64,000 bases of DNA from Bacillota bacterium (GTDB lineage Bacteria > Bacillota > Clostridia > Acetivibrionales > DTU013): assembly GCA_023426125.1 (NCBI GenBank), contig JAFABI010000109.1, positions 62,001 through 126,000 on the forward strand, read 5' to 3'. The position numbers and the translations under genes were made by a program. Positions 27,594 through 35,327 of the stretch are shown one piece after another. The notes under the pieces are model-generated. The model saw only the letters and a program-made list of their open reading frames with translations, searched no databases and was not told the origin of the DNA. Numbering within the stretch: the first letter of the stretch is position 1; each line of letters opens with the position of its first letter.

Positions 27594-28502
27594 TCAAAGG
27601 AAACTTGGTTCCCCCCTCCTGTTTCTGTGTATTTTACTCAGCTTGCTCTGCTGCTTGATCAGTCTCCTATATGCCCCATGCACATTTGACTTCTTTATTT
27701 CTGAAACATATCCGGCATAATATCGGAAAAGTACAAGCCATTGCCTGTCAGTTAACTCAAGAGGGCTGCAGGTAATATCAAACTCCGCTTCCTTCGCCAG
27801 CTTTTTAAATTGTTCTCTTGTAAATATTTTGCCGAGCCTTTCCTTAAGGTCTTTGCCGGCTCTGCTAAAAGCATATGCAATGAAATCATTATATTCCTGC
27901 GACTGACTTTGTTCAACCAGCGGAATTTTTCTTTTTCCAATATACAATAAGACAACGCTGACCCCTGGAACAGGATAAAAGTCCGTATTTTTGAAGCAAT
28001 GCGTAATTTCCGTCTTAAAAAACGGTTTTAGCAGCAAAGAGCGCATACACTCCCTGCCATACGGATTCCCGGCGTATTTTACCGCAGCTTCCTTTTGCAT
28101 AATAAGATATACATCCTCGGGCGGGCTCGGAGAAAAGACAAGTTTATTAATAATCTGCGCTGTTAGATTGAAGGGTATGCTTGAGAAAACCTTGTACGGA
28201 GTTTTTTCGGGTAATTCATAATTGAGAAAATCATCATGAACAATATCAATATTCCCGATGCTCTCGAAGCGCTCTTTCAGCTTTTGGTAAAGGTAAAAAT
28301 CATATTCAATTCCATATACTTTTCTGCACTTTTTTACAAGCTCCCATGTAATGATCCCCTTGCCCGGTCCGATTTCTAGTACCGCGTCCTCCCTGCCTAT
28401 ACTTGTTTTTTTCAATAAGCCTGTGATCAGGCTTCTGTCGTGAAGAAAGTTCTGCGACTGCCATAAGTGATCAGGATCAGACAATTTACCGTGACGTTTC
28501 AT
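27594..28502 (-). CDS. Erm-type 23S rRNA adenine-N6 methyltransferase
   Basis: 302-residue SAM-dependent methyltransferase of the KsgA/Erm family. An Erm-style N-terminus (LWQSQNFLHDRSLI) leads to motif I VLEIGPGKGIITWEL, an acidic SAM ligand in YGIEYDFYLY, and HDDFLNYELP. Erm enzymes dimethylate A2058 of 23S rRNA and give macrolide-lincosamide-streptogramin B resistance. Motif IV reads SSIPFN, with Ser in place of the usual Asn of N-I/L-P-Y/F, which may weaken activity. The C-terminal ~45 residues are basic. The ATG at 28502 follows GGTGGTGG; an in-frame TTG at 28517 is less likely. A single gene with no visible leader peptide. KsgA is less likely because the N- and C-termini are Erm-like. 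Confidence 0.8.
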   Translation of the reverse strand: MKRHGKLSDPDHLWQSQNFLHDRSLITGLLKKTSIGREDAVLEIGPGKGIITWELVKKCRKVYGIEYDFYLYQKLKERFESIGNIDIVHDDFLNYELPEKTPYKVFSSIPFNLTAQIINKLVFSPSPPEDVYLIMQKEAAVKYAGNPYGRECMRSLLLKPFFKTEITHCFKNTDFYPVPGVSVVLLYIGKRKIPLVEQSQSQEYNDFIAYAFSRAGKDLKERLGKIFTREQFKKLAKEAEFDITCSPLELTDRQWLVLFRYYAGYVSEIKKSNVHGAYRRLIKQQSKLSKIHRNRRGEPSFL

Positions 28503-28608
28503 TAAATCCACCACCAATTCTATGATTAATCTTTTGATGGATTCCTGAAGTCACACGAACGCAATAATAGAAAATAAAAGCTATAGCCGAAAAGGTAAAA
28601 CTCCATAA

Positions 28609-28639
28609 TAAAAATGCCGTGAACATAAAGAGCACGGCA
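28609..28639 (-). terminator. Rho-independent terminator of the ABC exporter operon
   Basis: On the minus strand TGCCGTG pairs with CACGGCA (28639-28615) and is followed by TTTTTATT. It lies 220 bp beyond the ATPase gene stop. The rest of 28503-28859 shows no gene. Confidence 0.65.
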
Positions 28640-28859
28640 AAATGTTATCAATATTTAGAGCTGCCAGGTATGTTCTTTGCAGGAATCCATCTTAAAGTAC
28701 ACAAATAAAACCTTTTCGGCCTTTTGCTCCTTTAAGCTATTCAGTTTTCTTATCTCACTGAATAACGGATTCTTACAAAACAAATACCCATCTGCAACCC
28801 TCACTTTCAATTATGATTTTAAATTATACCAGAGCATAGGAGAATATACAATAACCAAT

Positions 28860-29783
28860 TCATGATACTTTAAACGTCCCCCCGGTGAGCTGCAGGAAGT
28901 AATCCTCCAGGGTGTCGTTCATGACACTCATTCCGCTTATTTCCAGACCATTTTCCGAAAGAACGCGGTTAAAGGTCGGGGACTCGTTCAACCTTTCATA
29001 GACCCGGATGACTCCCTGCTCGATTACTTTATAATCGGTTATTCCAAGGGAATTTTCCAGCAAAAAAGCCGCCCTCTTGTCGTCATTGATTTTTAGCTCA
29101 ATATAACTTCTGCTCTTTTGCTTCAGCGTTTCAAACTCAATTTCCTCCACAAGTATCCCATTGTGTATGATCCCTATCCTTGTTGCTATTTGCTGTATCT
29201 CGCTGAGGATGTGCGACGACAGGAAAACCGTTATTTTCCGTTTATCGGACAGGTCCAGGATCAGTTTGCGGATCTCCTTTATCCCGACCGGATCAAGGCC
29301 GTTGGTCGGCTCATCCAGTACCAGGAGCTCAGGCCTGTGAAGCAATGCGCGGGATATGCCCAGCCTTTGCTTCATACCAAGGGAAAACCCTTTTACTTTC
29401 TTATTTCTCACATCGGCAATTCCTGTTAATTCAAGTGCTTCCTCCAGGTAATTTTTATTGGTCACCCCCATCAGCCGCCGGTGGATTTCAAGGTTTTCCG
29501 CAGCGGTCAGGTTGGGATAAAAACCGGCAGTTTCAATAATGGAGCCTATCCTGCCATAGTGGGAATGTTGTCCCGGTAAAATCTTCTCTCCAAACAGGGA
29601 GACCTCGCCCCGGGTCGGCTTGATCAAGCCCATAATCATCCGTATGGTGGTGGTCTTCCCGGCGCCGTTCTGCCCCAGGAAGCCATAGATATCGCCTTTT
29701 TTGACATTGATATTTACGCCGTTTACCGCCTTTTTGTTCTTATAATATTTGGACAAATCCGTCGTCTTTAAAATATACTCCAT
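28860..29783 (-). CDS. ABC-2 type exporter ATPase subunit (BcrA/lantibiotic-immunity like)
   Basis: 307-residue ATPase. Walker A is GQNGAGKTTT, the signature FSLGMKQRLG and Walker B LLVLDEPTNGLD, followed by the H-loop in FLSSHILSEIQ. The C-terminal ~85 residues form the extension common in BcrA-like exporters. The ATG at 29783 has GGGAGG upstream. It forms an operon with two permease genes upstream (29809 and 30576), the layout of bacitracin/lantibiotic resistance exporters. Substrate not determined. Confidence 0.9.
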   Translation of the reverse strand: MEYILKTTDLSKYYKNKKAVNGVNINVKKGDIYGFLGQNGAGKTTTIRMIMGLIKPTRGEVSLFGEKILPGQHSHYGRIGSIIETAGFYPNLTAAENLEIHRRLMGVTNKNYLEEALELTGIADVRNKKVKGFSLGMKQRLGISRALLHRPELLVLDEPTNGLDPVGIKEIRKLILDLSDKRKITVFLSSHILSEIQQIATRIGIIHNGILVEEIEFETLKQKSRSYIELKINDDKRAAFLLENSLGITDYKVIEQGVIRVYERLNESPTFNRVLSENGLEISGMSVMNDTLEDYFLQLTGGTFKVS

Positions 29784-29808
29784 CTTAAAATCCTCCCTAA
29801 CGAAACTT

Positions 29809-30546
29809 TTATTTATATACACCGCTCCTTGAATAATAGACAGCGCCGATAAAAAATGCAGAGAAAAAAACAGCTGCCGAAACGGACAAAATATTTGTGA
29901 AATCCGACTTTGTCATGACCTCCATCATAAAATAATTCGCCGCCAGCCGATCAGGTATGCACGGTGGTATCCAAAGGCTGTAATCCGAGTTGATAAAGCC
30001 CACATAGACCATAAAATAACCCATACCTGCAAGTATATACGTCCCGATGCCTTTGACCGCCAGGCTTATCAGGACTGTAACCGGGGCAAGCACATAGTTT
30101 GCACCCGACAGCAGAAGCACAACTTTCAACAGTTTCAGCAAAAAGGCGGCCGAAGGCAGCTCGCCCACACTTGCAAAACCAAATACCACGATGGAAAGAA
30201 AAAAGGCCAGATAAAGGGAAACAATCAAAAGCAATACCACCAGATGCTTTGCAAGATAGATTTTGAAACGTGATACAGGGTAGGTAAATATGATGCTGGA
30301 CATATTTTCATGATACTCGGCGGTAAAAACATGCCCGGAAAATACTGCAGCCAGAAGCAGCGCTATGAGGTTAATCATGCTTAGCCCTGTTTGCGCAAGA
30401 GGCTCCCAATGGATCTGTGCATCACCGGTTGTTTTCTGCAGAAACGCAATCCCCGATGCCAGTATGCCGCCTGCCCCAACCAGCCATGGGATGAATGTCC
30501 GCCTGTATTTTATTATTTCTGTAACCACAAGCTCCTGAAACAACAT
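29809..30546 (-). CDS. ABC-2 type exporter permease subunit (second)
   Basis: 245-residue membrane protein with about six hydrophobic helices. The N-terminus FQELVVTEIIKYRRTFIPWL and the TAEYHENMSSIIFTYPVSR loop are typical of ABC-2 permeases of the BcrB/lantibiotic-immunity group. The ATG is preceded by GGAGG. It is paired with the permease at 30576 and the ATPase at 28860. Confidence 0.88.
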   Translation of the reverse strand: MLFQELVVTEIIKYRRTFIPWLVGAGGILASGIAFLQKTTGDAQIHWEPLAQTGLSMINLIALLLAAVFSGHVFTAEYHENMSSIIFTYPVSRFKIYLAKHLVVLLLIVSLYLAFFLSIVVFGFASVGELPSAAFLLKLLKVVLLLSGANYVLAPVTVLISLAVKGIGTYILAGMGYFMVYVGFINSDYSLWIPPCIPDRLAANYFMMEVMTKSDFTNILSVSAAVFFSAFFIGAVYYSRSGVYK

Positions 30547-30575
30547 TTTAAACCTCCATGTCCAGATCCGGCATT

Positions 30576-31340
30576 TTATTTAATTGCATCCATTCTTTTG
30601 TAGCAGACGATAGCGACCGCCAGAGAGACAATGGCCAGGGAAAGAAGAAATACCGATATCCCGGGGATGTTGACCGGAATGCCCTTATAATAACCCGTAA
30701 AAATATAATCCTTTGCATCGTATAATTTGGCCGCAACGACGGTGGGACTCATAAACGGGTTAATATACGGATCATTCTTCAAATGAAAGGGGAAAACCAG
30801 CATGAAATAGCCAAAATTCACCACCGCCGAAAGTACAAATCTCTTTAACAGCACCGCCACCATGGCAACCACCGCCGAAAGTAAAAAGTAGGCTAACACA
30901 TACCATACCGTCACTTTCATGAACTTTAGAAAAAACGCCCAGTCCAATCCGGTTCTTATCGTCAGATACCCGAACAGCAGCTGCGAGAAGGCTGAAACAA
31001 TAAGCAGCAATGCGGTTATAGCCAATAAAGCCAGGAGCTTTGCAATAAAAATATTCGTTTTTGAACTGCCGGAGGTGAAGATGTACGAAGCCGTACGGTA
31101 TTGATATTCCATGGTAAAAATAAAACAGGATACCAGAATAACTGCTGTCAGCATGCAAAAAACCCCAATTTCCTGGCCTGTGGATAAAAACCTTTCCCAC
31201 CTTGCCGCATCCCCGTTGTTTCCGAATGCATACTGCATGAATTTTATCATGGGGGGAACAACGCTTGCAAGCATTGCAAGCAATAGCATCTTTGACCTCC
31301 GCAGCTTTATAAATTCCGTGGATAGTGTGGCAATAAACAT
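30576..31340 (-). CDS. ABC-2 type exporter permease subunit (first)
   Basis: 254-residue membrane protein with about six helices. Its N-terminus STEFIKLRRSKMLLLAML and the loop TMEYQYRTASYIFTSGSSK are alike in position to those of the next gene, so the two permeases look like a diverged pair forming a heterodimer. First gene of the exporter operon, with GTGAGG before the ATG. Confidence 0.88.
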   Translation of the reverse strand: MFIATLSTEFIKLRRSKMLLLAMLASVVPPMIKFMQYAFGNNGDAARWERFLSTGQEIGVFCMLTAVILVSCFIFTMEYQYRTASYIFTSGSSKTNIFIAKLLALLAITALLLIVSAFSQLLFGYLTIRTGLDWAFFLKFMKVTVWYVLAYFLLSAVVAMVAVLLKRFVLSAVVNFGYFMLVFPFHLKNDPYINPFMSPTVVAAKLYDAKDYIFTGYYKGIPVNIPGISVFLLSLAIVSLAVAIVCYKRMDAIK

Positions 31341-31470
31341 TTCGATACCTCACAAAAAAATTTTCGTCCATAGAATATATATTACACCACAAAGCTTACG
31401 CCGTATTGACGAATTCCTTACAAATTTCTTAAGCAAATGAACAGAATGCTTTATTGCATTATAACGACCT

Positions 31471-31503
31471 AAGGAAATTTGTCGTTTGTAGACAAATTTC
31501 CTT
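31471..31503. terminator. Perfect 13-bp stem-loop
   Basis: AAGGAAATTTGTC (31471-31483) and its complement (31491-31503), loop 7 nt. It lies between the end of the isomerase-like gene and the start of the exporter operon. It probably ends the isomerase transcript; there is no T tract. Confidence 0.5.
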
Positions 31504-31520
31504 ACAGCAGAAGAAGACAA

Positions 31521-32390
31521 TCATATATACGCGCTTTTCGAACTTACATATGAAGCCAGAAGACTATTCCAGCACTCTTTTAAATCAGCGGGAGTAATGG
31601 GTTTTTCAGGGCTTGGCTGTCTAAGCTCAAACATCCAGGGTCCGCTGTATTGATGGGCAGCCAGTGCTCCTATAATTGCATTCCAGTTGTTCACGCCCAA
31701 CCCCGGCTTCCAGTGCCGTTCATCCACCCGGTCATAATCCGAAACATGCAGAGTTACGATTCTTGGACCGAGTTTTCTTATAAAAGCTTCTGTTGTTTCC
31801 TTCAGAAGATGGTTTGTATCACAGCAAATACCTATATCATCAAGCCCTTCGATTATTTTTTCTATCTCCTCGCTTGTATTCCCCAGACAGGTCCTTGGGA
31901 GACACTCTACAACCAACTGTATACCAAGTTGATGAGAATAATCCGATAACTCTTTTAAAGATTCCCGGCATATTTTCAGGTGTTCCTCACGATTTTCTTC
32001 AATCGGTTCAAAGCTGGGATGTATAACTGCCTTTTTAGGCTTAAAGCAGGCTGCGGCTTCCAAGCGCTCCTTATTTATTTGAATAACTGTCCTTCGTTGT
32101 GCTTCATCCGTGGCCGAAATGTCCAAAACCCGGCTAAATGGAAGATGCACCGACCAAAATTCCACACCCAGCTTTTCTCCCTGTAAGTCAAGCTTCCGGC
32201 AGAATTGCTCCAGCTCCTTTTTTTCAAGCTCAAAACAATTTCCAAAAATACAGACCTCCACGCATTCAATCCCGGCTTCCCTGCACGCCTCCAAATCCTT
32301 TTCAGTCAAACCGCGGAAAAGAGAACTTGAAGTGCCTGTCCTCCAGTTGGTCGGGGATAGGAGCCCATTGTTGTTAGTTTCGTTTTTCAT
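31521..32390 (-). CDS. Sugar phosphate isomerase/epimerase-like TIM-barrel protein
   Basis: 289-residue AP-endonuclease-2/xylose-isomerase-like barrel. Likely metal-binding residues lie in VIHPSFEP, VVECLPRTCLG, GICCDTNHLL, VTLHVSDYD and the final MFELRQP, in the order expected for the family (Glu, Asp-x-x-His, His, Glu). Members isomerise or epimerise sugars or cleave related compounds. It stands alone between the exporter operon and a broken RpiR gene, so context gives no substrate. The ribosome site is weak, so the start is moderately certain. Confidence 0.8.
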   Translation of the reverse strand: MKNETNNNGLLSPTNWRTGTSSSLFRGLTEKDLEACREAGIECVEVCIFGNCFELEKKELEQFCRKLDLQGEKLGVEFWSVHLPFSRVLDISATDEAQRRTVIQINKERLEAAACFKPKKAVIHPSFEPIEENREEHLKICRESLKELSDYSHQLGIQLVVECLPRTCLGNTSEEIEKIIEGLDDIGICCDTNHLLKETTEAFIRKLGPRIVTLHVSDYDRVDERHWKPGLGVNNWNAIIGALAAHQYSGPWMFELRQPSPEKPITPADLKECWNSLLASYVSSKSAYI

Positions 32391-32582
32391 ATAAATATAC
32401 CATTACCCTTTCAGTTTATTAGTAATCCGGATAACACATATGTACCTTTTCAGGCTGCAATTCATCCCTCCACCTTTGCTCTCACTGTTGTGAGCAAGGT
32501 AGCTCAAGATTTATTCATAGGGATCATTTTAGCTCCCCATTATTAATTTCAAGTTAGTCTTATTTTAATTTTGTGTAACCAT

Positions 32583-32905
32583 CTGACAAAGGAGGATGTG
32601 GTTGTCCTCTTCGGTTTTTCAACAATCTCCCTGAAATCCGGGCCATCCTGGACCCTGCAGCCCAAATCGGTTACAAAACCATTCTGATGACGGATCTGAT
32701 TGTTTCGGACATGATTGACAGAAGCGACATCGTATTGTATGCCGAACGGGGTGAACTGTGGGAATTCCATTCCATGGTCACGCCTGTCGCCATTATTGAT
32801 TCCCTGGCGGTGGGTATCGCCATGAAGCATGAAAAGGAATACCTGGAGAGGCTGAATCAATTGCACAGGCTCAGGAAAAAATACGCTTCCCGGATTCCCA
32901 AATAG
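32583..32905 (+). pseudogene. RpiR/MurR-family regulator remnant (SIS domain, frameshifted)
   Basis: Only the C-terminal SIS-domain half remains. LTKEDVVVLFGF is encoded in one frame from 32583. The homology continues in another frame as NNLPEIRAILDPA, ILMTDLIVSDMIDRSDIVL and the typical C-terminal helix HEKEYLERLNQLHRL. Restoring a single T in the T-run near 32615-32619 would rejoin the frames. The N-terminal HTH domain is absent and upstream sequence shows no homology. From 32687 an ATG-started 72-residue frame remains open. Confidence 0.65.
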
Positions 32906-32938
32906 GAAGCGCCGGAACGTTCGCCCCTGTAAAGGTAT

Positions 32939-33871
32939 TTAGTACTTCAGCAAATTGAAGGAAAAGGTTGTTTTTTCGCCGGGAACACTTGCTACGGAGA
33001 TTTCCCCCTTTTGTTTTTCCACCAGCTGCTTTGCTATGGCCAACCCCAGTCCGTTTCCACGTGTTTTGCCATTCCTCGACGCTTCGGCCATATACAGCCG
33101 GTCAAATAAAAACGGCATGTCCTTCTCTGCGATACCGCTTCCCCTGTCCCATACGTCTACCCGTACCTTTTTCATGTTTTCGTCATCCATTGAAATACCG
33201 ATAGCGCCACCGTCTTTTCCATAGGTTAAAGCATTTGCGATAAGGTTTTGCAGTATTCTAAAGATGCTTGCCTCGTCCCCCCGGACATGCACCGGCCTGT
33301 CCGGCAGGCGGATTTCCGGAGTCAGCCCGTTAACGACAAAATCCTGATAAAAGGATGCAATGACTTCGCGGATGAGATCTCCCAGATTGACTTTTTCCAG
33401 TATGATCACCGTATCTTCGGATTCGAGCTTGGAAAGCTCGAAAAACTCCTGGATCATCCTGTATAGGAACTGGCCTTTGGAATAGACGATATCAAGATAA
33501 TCCTTCTGATCCTGCAGGCTTAGACCCTGATCCTTTTGAAGCACCTCGACAAATCCGAGGAGGGACGTCAAAGGGGTACGGATATCGTGAGAAATGTTTG
33601 CTATCAGTTGTTTATGGGATATTTCCAGCTTTTGCTTATCCTCCATTGCACTTTGAAACCTGTCCATCAGCGTATTGAGCTCCGTACTCATTTTTTCCAG
33701 CGACTTGTATCTCGATCCGATATGGATTCTTCTGTTAGCTCCGTATTTGCGGATTTCCGCCAAAACGGATGTAATGGAAGCAATCCCTCTTTTTTCAATG
33801 ACGATGATGGATAGCAGAAAAATATTCAAGACGGCAGAAGCCGTAATCAGTACCTTCATCAGCATATTCAT
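32939..33871 (-). CDS. Membrane sensor histidine kinase
   Basis: 310-residue kinase with a single N-terminal membrane helix (about 5-24) and almost no extracellular part, so it likely senses within the membrane or through a partner. HisKA holds the phospho-acceptor H95 in ISHDIRTPLTSL. The ATPase domain has N box NLIANALTYG, G1 VWDRGSGIAEKD, F box PFLFDRLY and G2 GNGLGLAIA. The regulator gene lies directly upstream on the same strand, with a 1-bp gap. Similar intramembrane kinases answer cell-envelope antibiotics; no direct evidence here. Confidence 0.92.
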   Translation of the reverse strand: MNMLMKVLITASAVLNIFLLSIIVIEKRGIASITSVLAEIRKYGANRRIHIGSRYKSLEKMSTELNTLMDRFQSAMEDKQKLEISHKQLIANISHDIRTPLTSLLGFVEVLQKDQGLSLQDQKDYLDIVYSKGQFLYRMIQEFFELSKLESEDTVIILEKVNLGDLIREVIASFYQDFVVNGLTPEIRLPDRPVHVRGDEASIFRILQNLIANALTYGKDGGAIGISMDDENMKKVRVDVWDRGSGIAEKDMPFLFDRLYMAEASRNGKTRGNGLGLAIAKQLVEKQKGEISVASVPGEKTTFSFNLLKY

Positions 33872-33872
33872 T

Positions 33873-34574
33873 TTATTCCTCTACCAGTTTATACCCTATG
33901 CCCCATACTGTCTGGATATATTTCGGATTGGACGGATCCGCTTCAATTTTTTCGCGTATTCTTCTTATATGGACCATCACTGTGTTTTCATCATGCAAAA
34001 AGTCTTCTCCCCAGATGGACTTGAACAGCTGGGACTTTGTGAATACCTTTTTTGGATTTCGCATAAACAGCTTAAGGATTTCAAACTCTTTTGCGGTCAA
34101 CGCGGTGGCCTTACCGGCAATTCTTACTTCAAAGGTGCTTGTATCCATTTCCATGTCAAGATGCTTTATTTGATTTGCATTTTTGTCTATTTCCGCAGAA
34201 AACTTCCGGTATCTTCTTAATTGCGCTTTTACTCTTGCAATCAGCTCACCTGTTCCGAAAGGTTTTGTCATATAATCATCGGCGCCAAGACCCAGTCCTA
34301 TGATTTTATCCATTTCCCGGCACTTTGCCGATAGGATCAGAACCGGCATGTCACCTGTCTCCCTGATTTCTTGCAGTACTTCATAGCCATCGGCCAGGGG
34401 CATCATGATATCCAGAATTACCAGCTGGAAAGACTCCGATTGCAGCTTTTGAACGGCATCAACCCCATTGAATACGCTCACTGTCTCATATCCTTCTTTT
34501 GAAAGCTGTCCGGACACAAGACGATTGATTTCCTTATCATCTTCCGCAATAAGTATTTTGATTCCGTCCCACAT
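33873..34574 (-). CDS. OmpR/PhoB-family response regulator
   Basis: 233-residue regulator. The receiver domain has the acidic pair in IAEDDKE, the phosphorylated Asp at about position 55 (VILDIMMP) and Lys in MTKPFG. The winged-helix domain ends with VHIRRIREKIEADPSNPKYI and VWGIGYKL. GGGGGA precedes the ATG at 34574; another ATG two codons earlier overlaps the ribosome site. Co-transcribed with the kinase at 32939. Confidence 0.93.
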   Translation of the reverse strand: MWDGIKILIAEDDKEINRLVSGQLSKEGYETVSVFNGVDAVQKLQSESFQLVILDIMMPLADGYEVLQEIRETGDMPVLILSAKCREMDKIIGLGLGADDYMTKPFGTGELIARVKAQLRRYRKFSAEIDKNANQIKHLDMEMDTSTFEVRIAGKATALTAKEFEILKLFMRNPKKVFTKSQLFKSIWGEDFLHDENTVMVHIRRIREKIEADPSNPKYIQTVWGIGYKLVEE

Positions 34575-34611
34575 AAGCATCCCCCAAAACCAATTTATGA
34601 TAAAGGCATAT

Positions 34612-35310
34612 TTAAAGCATTACGGGCCTGAATTCCAGATAATCCGCCGACACCAGCCTGAATTCCACGCCTTCACGCATGCCGTCCACCGTATTTTTAA
34701 ATGCATCCCCGTGCAAATGTCCATAAATGCAGAGGCTCACGCCATACCTTTGCATTACTTCCAGAAACTCCGAAGAAACGCCTTTGGAATTGAATACAGG
34801 GAAATGCATGGCGGCAATCAGCCTGTCTCCGGGCAGTACTTCCACGCTTTTTAACGAAAGCTCCAGGCGTTGGAGCTCCCTTTGGTATATTTTCCGGTCT
34901 TCGGCAGTGAAGCCGTCGTCCCCGGGCATCTTCCAGCCCCTTGTTCCGCAGATGACATTACTTTCCACCCTGAAGCTGTTATTGTGCATGAAACGGATGG
35001 TGGAGAAGCCATTGCCCGTCAGGAATTTCTCCAGCTTGCTCAGGGTGGTCCACCAGTAATCATGGTTGCCCTTGGAAATGATTTTTCTGCCGGGCAGCGA
35101 ATTGATGAACCTGAAGTCCTCCACAGCATTTTCAAGATAGGTGGCCCAGGATATGTCGCCCGGCAGCACTACGGTATCCTCATCCGCCACTGTCGCCCGC
35201 CACTGTTCTGTTAATCTGTCCATATAGTTTGACCATCTGGCTCCGAAGACGTCCATCGGCTTATCGGTGCTCAAAGCCAGGTGAAGGTCCGAAATCGCGT
35301 AAAGCGCCAT
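34612..35310 (-). CDS. Calcineurin-like metallophosphoesterase
   Basis: 232-residue cytoplasmic phosphoesterase with the ordered metal-binding motifs ISDLHL, LPGDISW, SKGNHDYWW, MHFPVF and YGHLHG, giving the full dinuclear metal site. It belongs to a small clostridial group of unknown substrate. It lies 17 bp downstream of uvrC on the same strand, so it is probably co-transcribed; whether it joins DNA metabolism is unknown. Confidence 0.88.
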   Translation of the reverse strand: MALYAISDLHLALSTDKPMDVFGARWSNYMDRLTEQWRATVADEDTVVLPGDISWATYLENAVEDFRFINSLPGRKIISKGNHDYWWTTLSKLEKFLTGNGFSTIRFMHNNSFRVESNVICGTRGWKMPGDDGFTAEDRKIYQRELQRLELSLKSVEVLPGDRLIAAMHFPVFNSKGVSSEFLEVMQRYGVSLCIYGHLHGDAFKNTVDGMREGVEFRLVSADYLEFRPVML

Positions 35311-35327
35311 GCTGTGCTGCTCCTTTT

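Noticed and set aside
31521..32390. Isomerase-like gene as the missing sulfosugar isomerase
   Set aside because: It is about 28 kb from the sulfosugar cluster, lacks the cluster operator, and the AP-endonuclease-2 barrel family is too broad to support that role.
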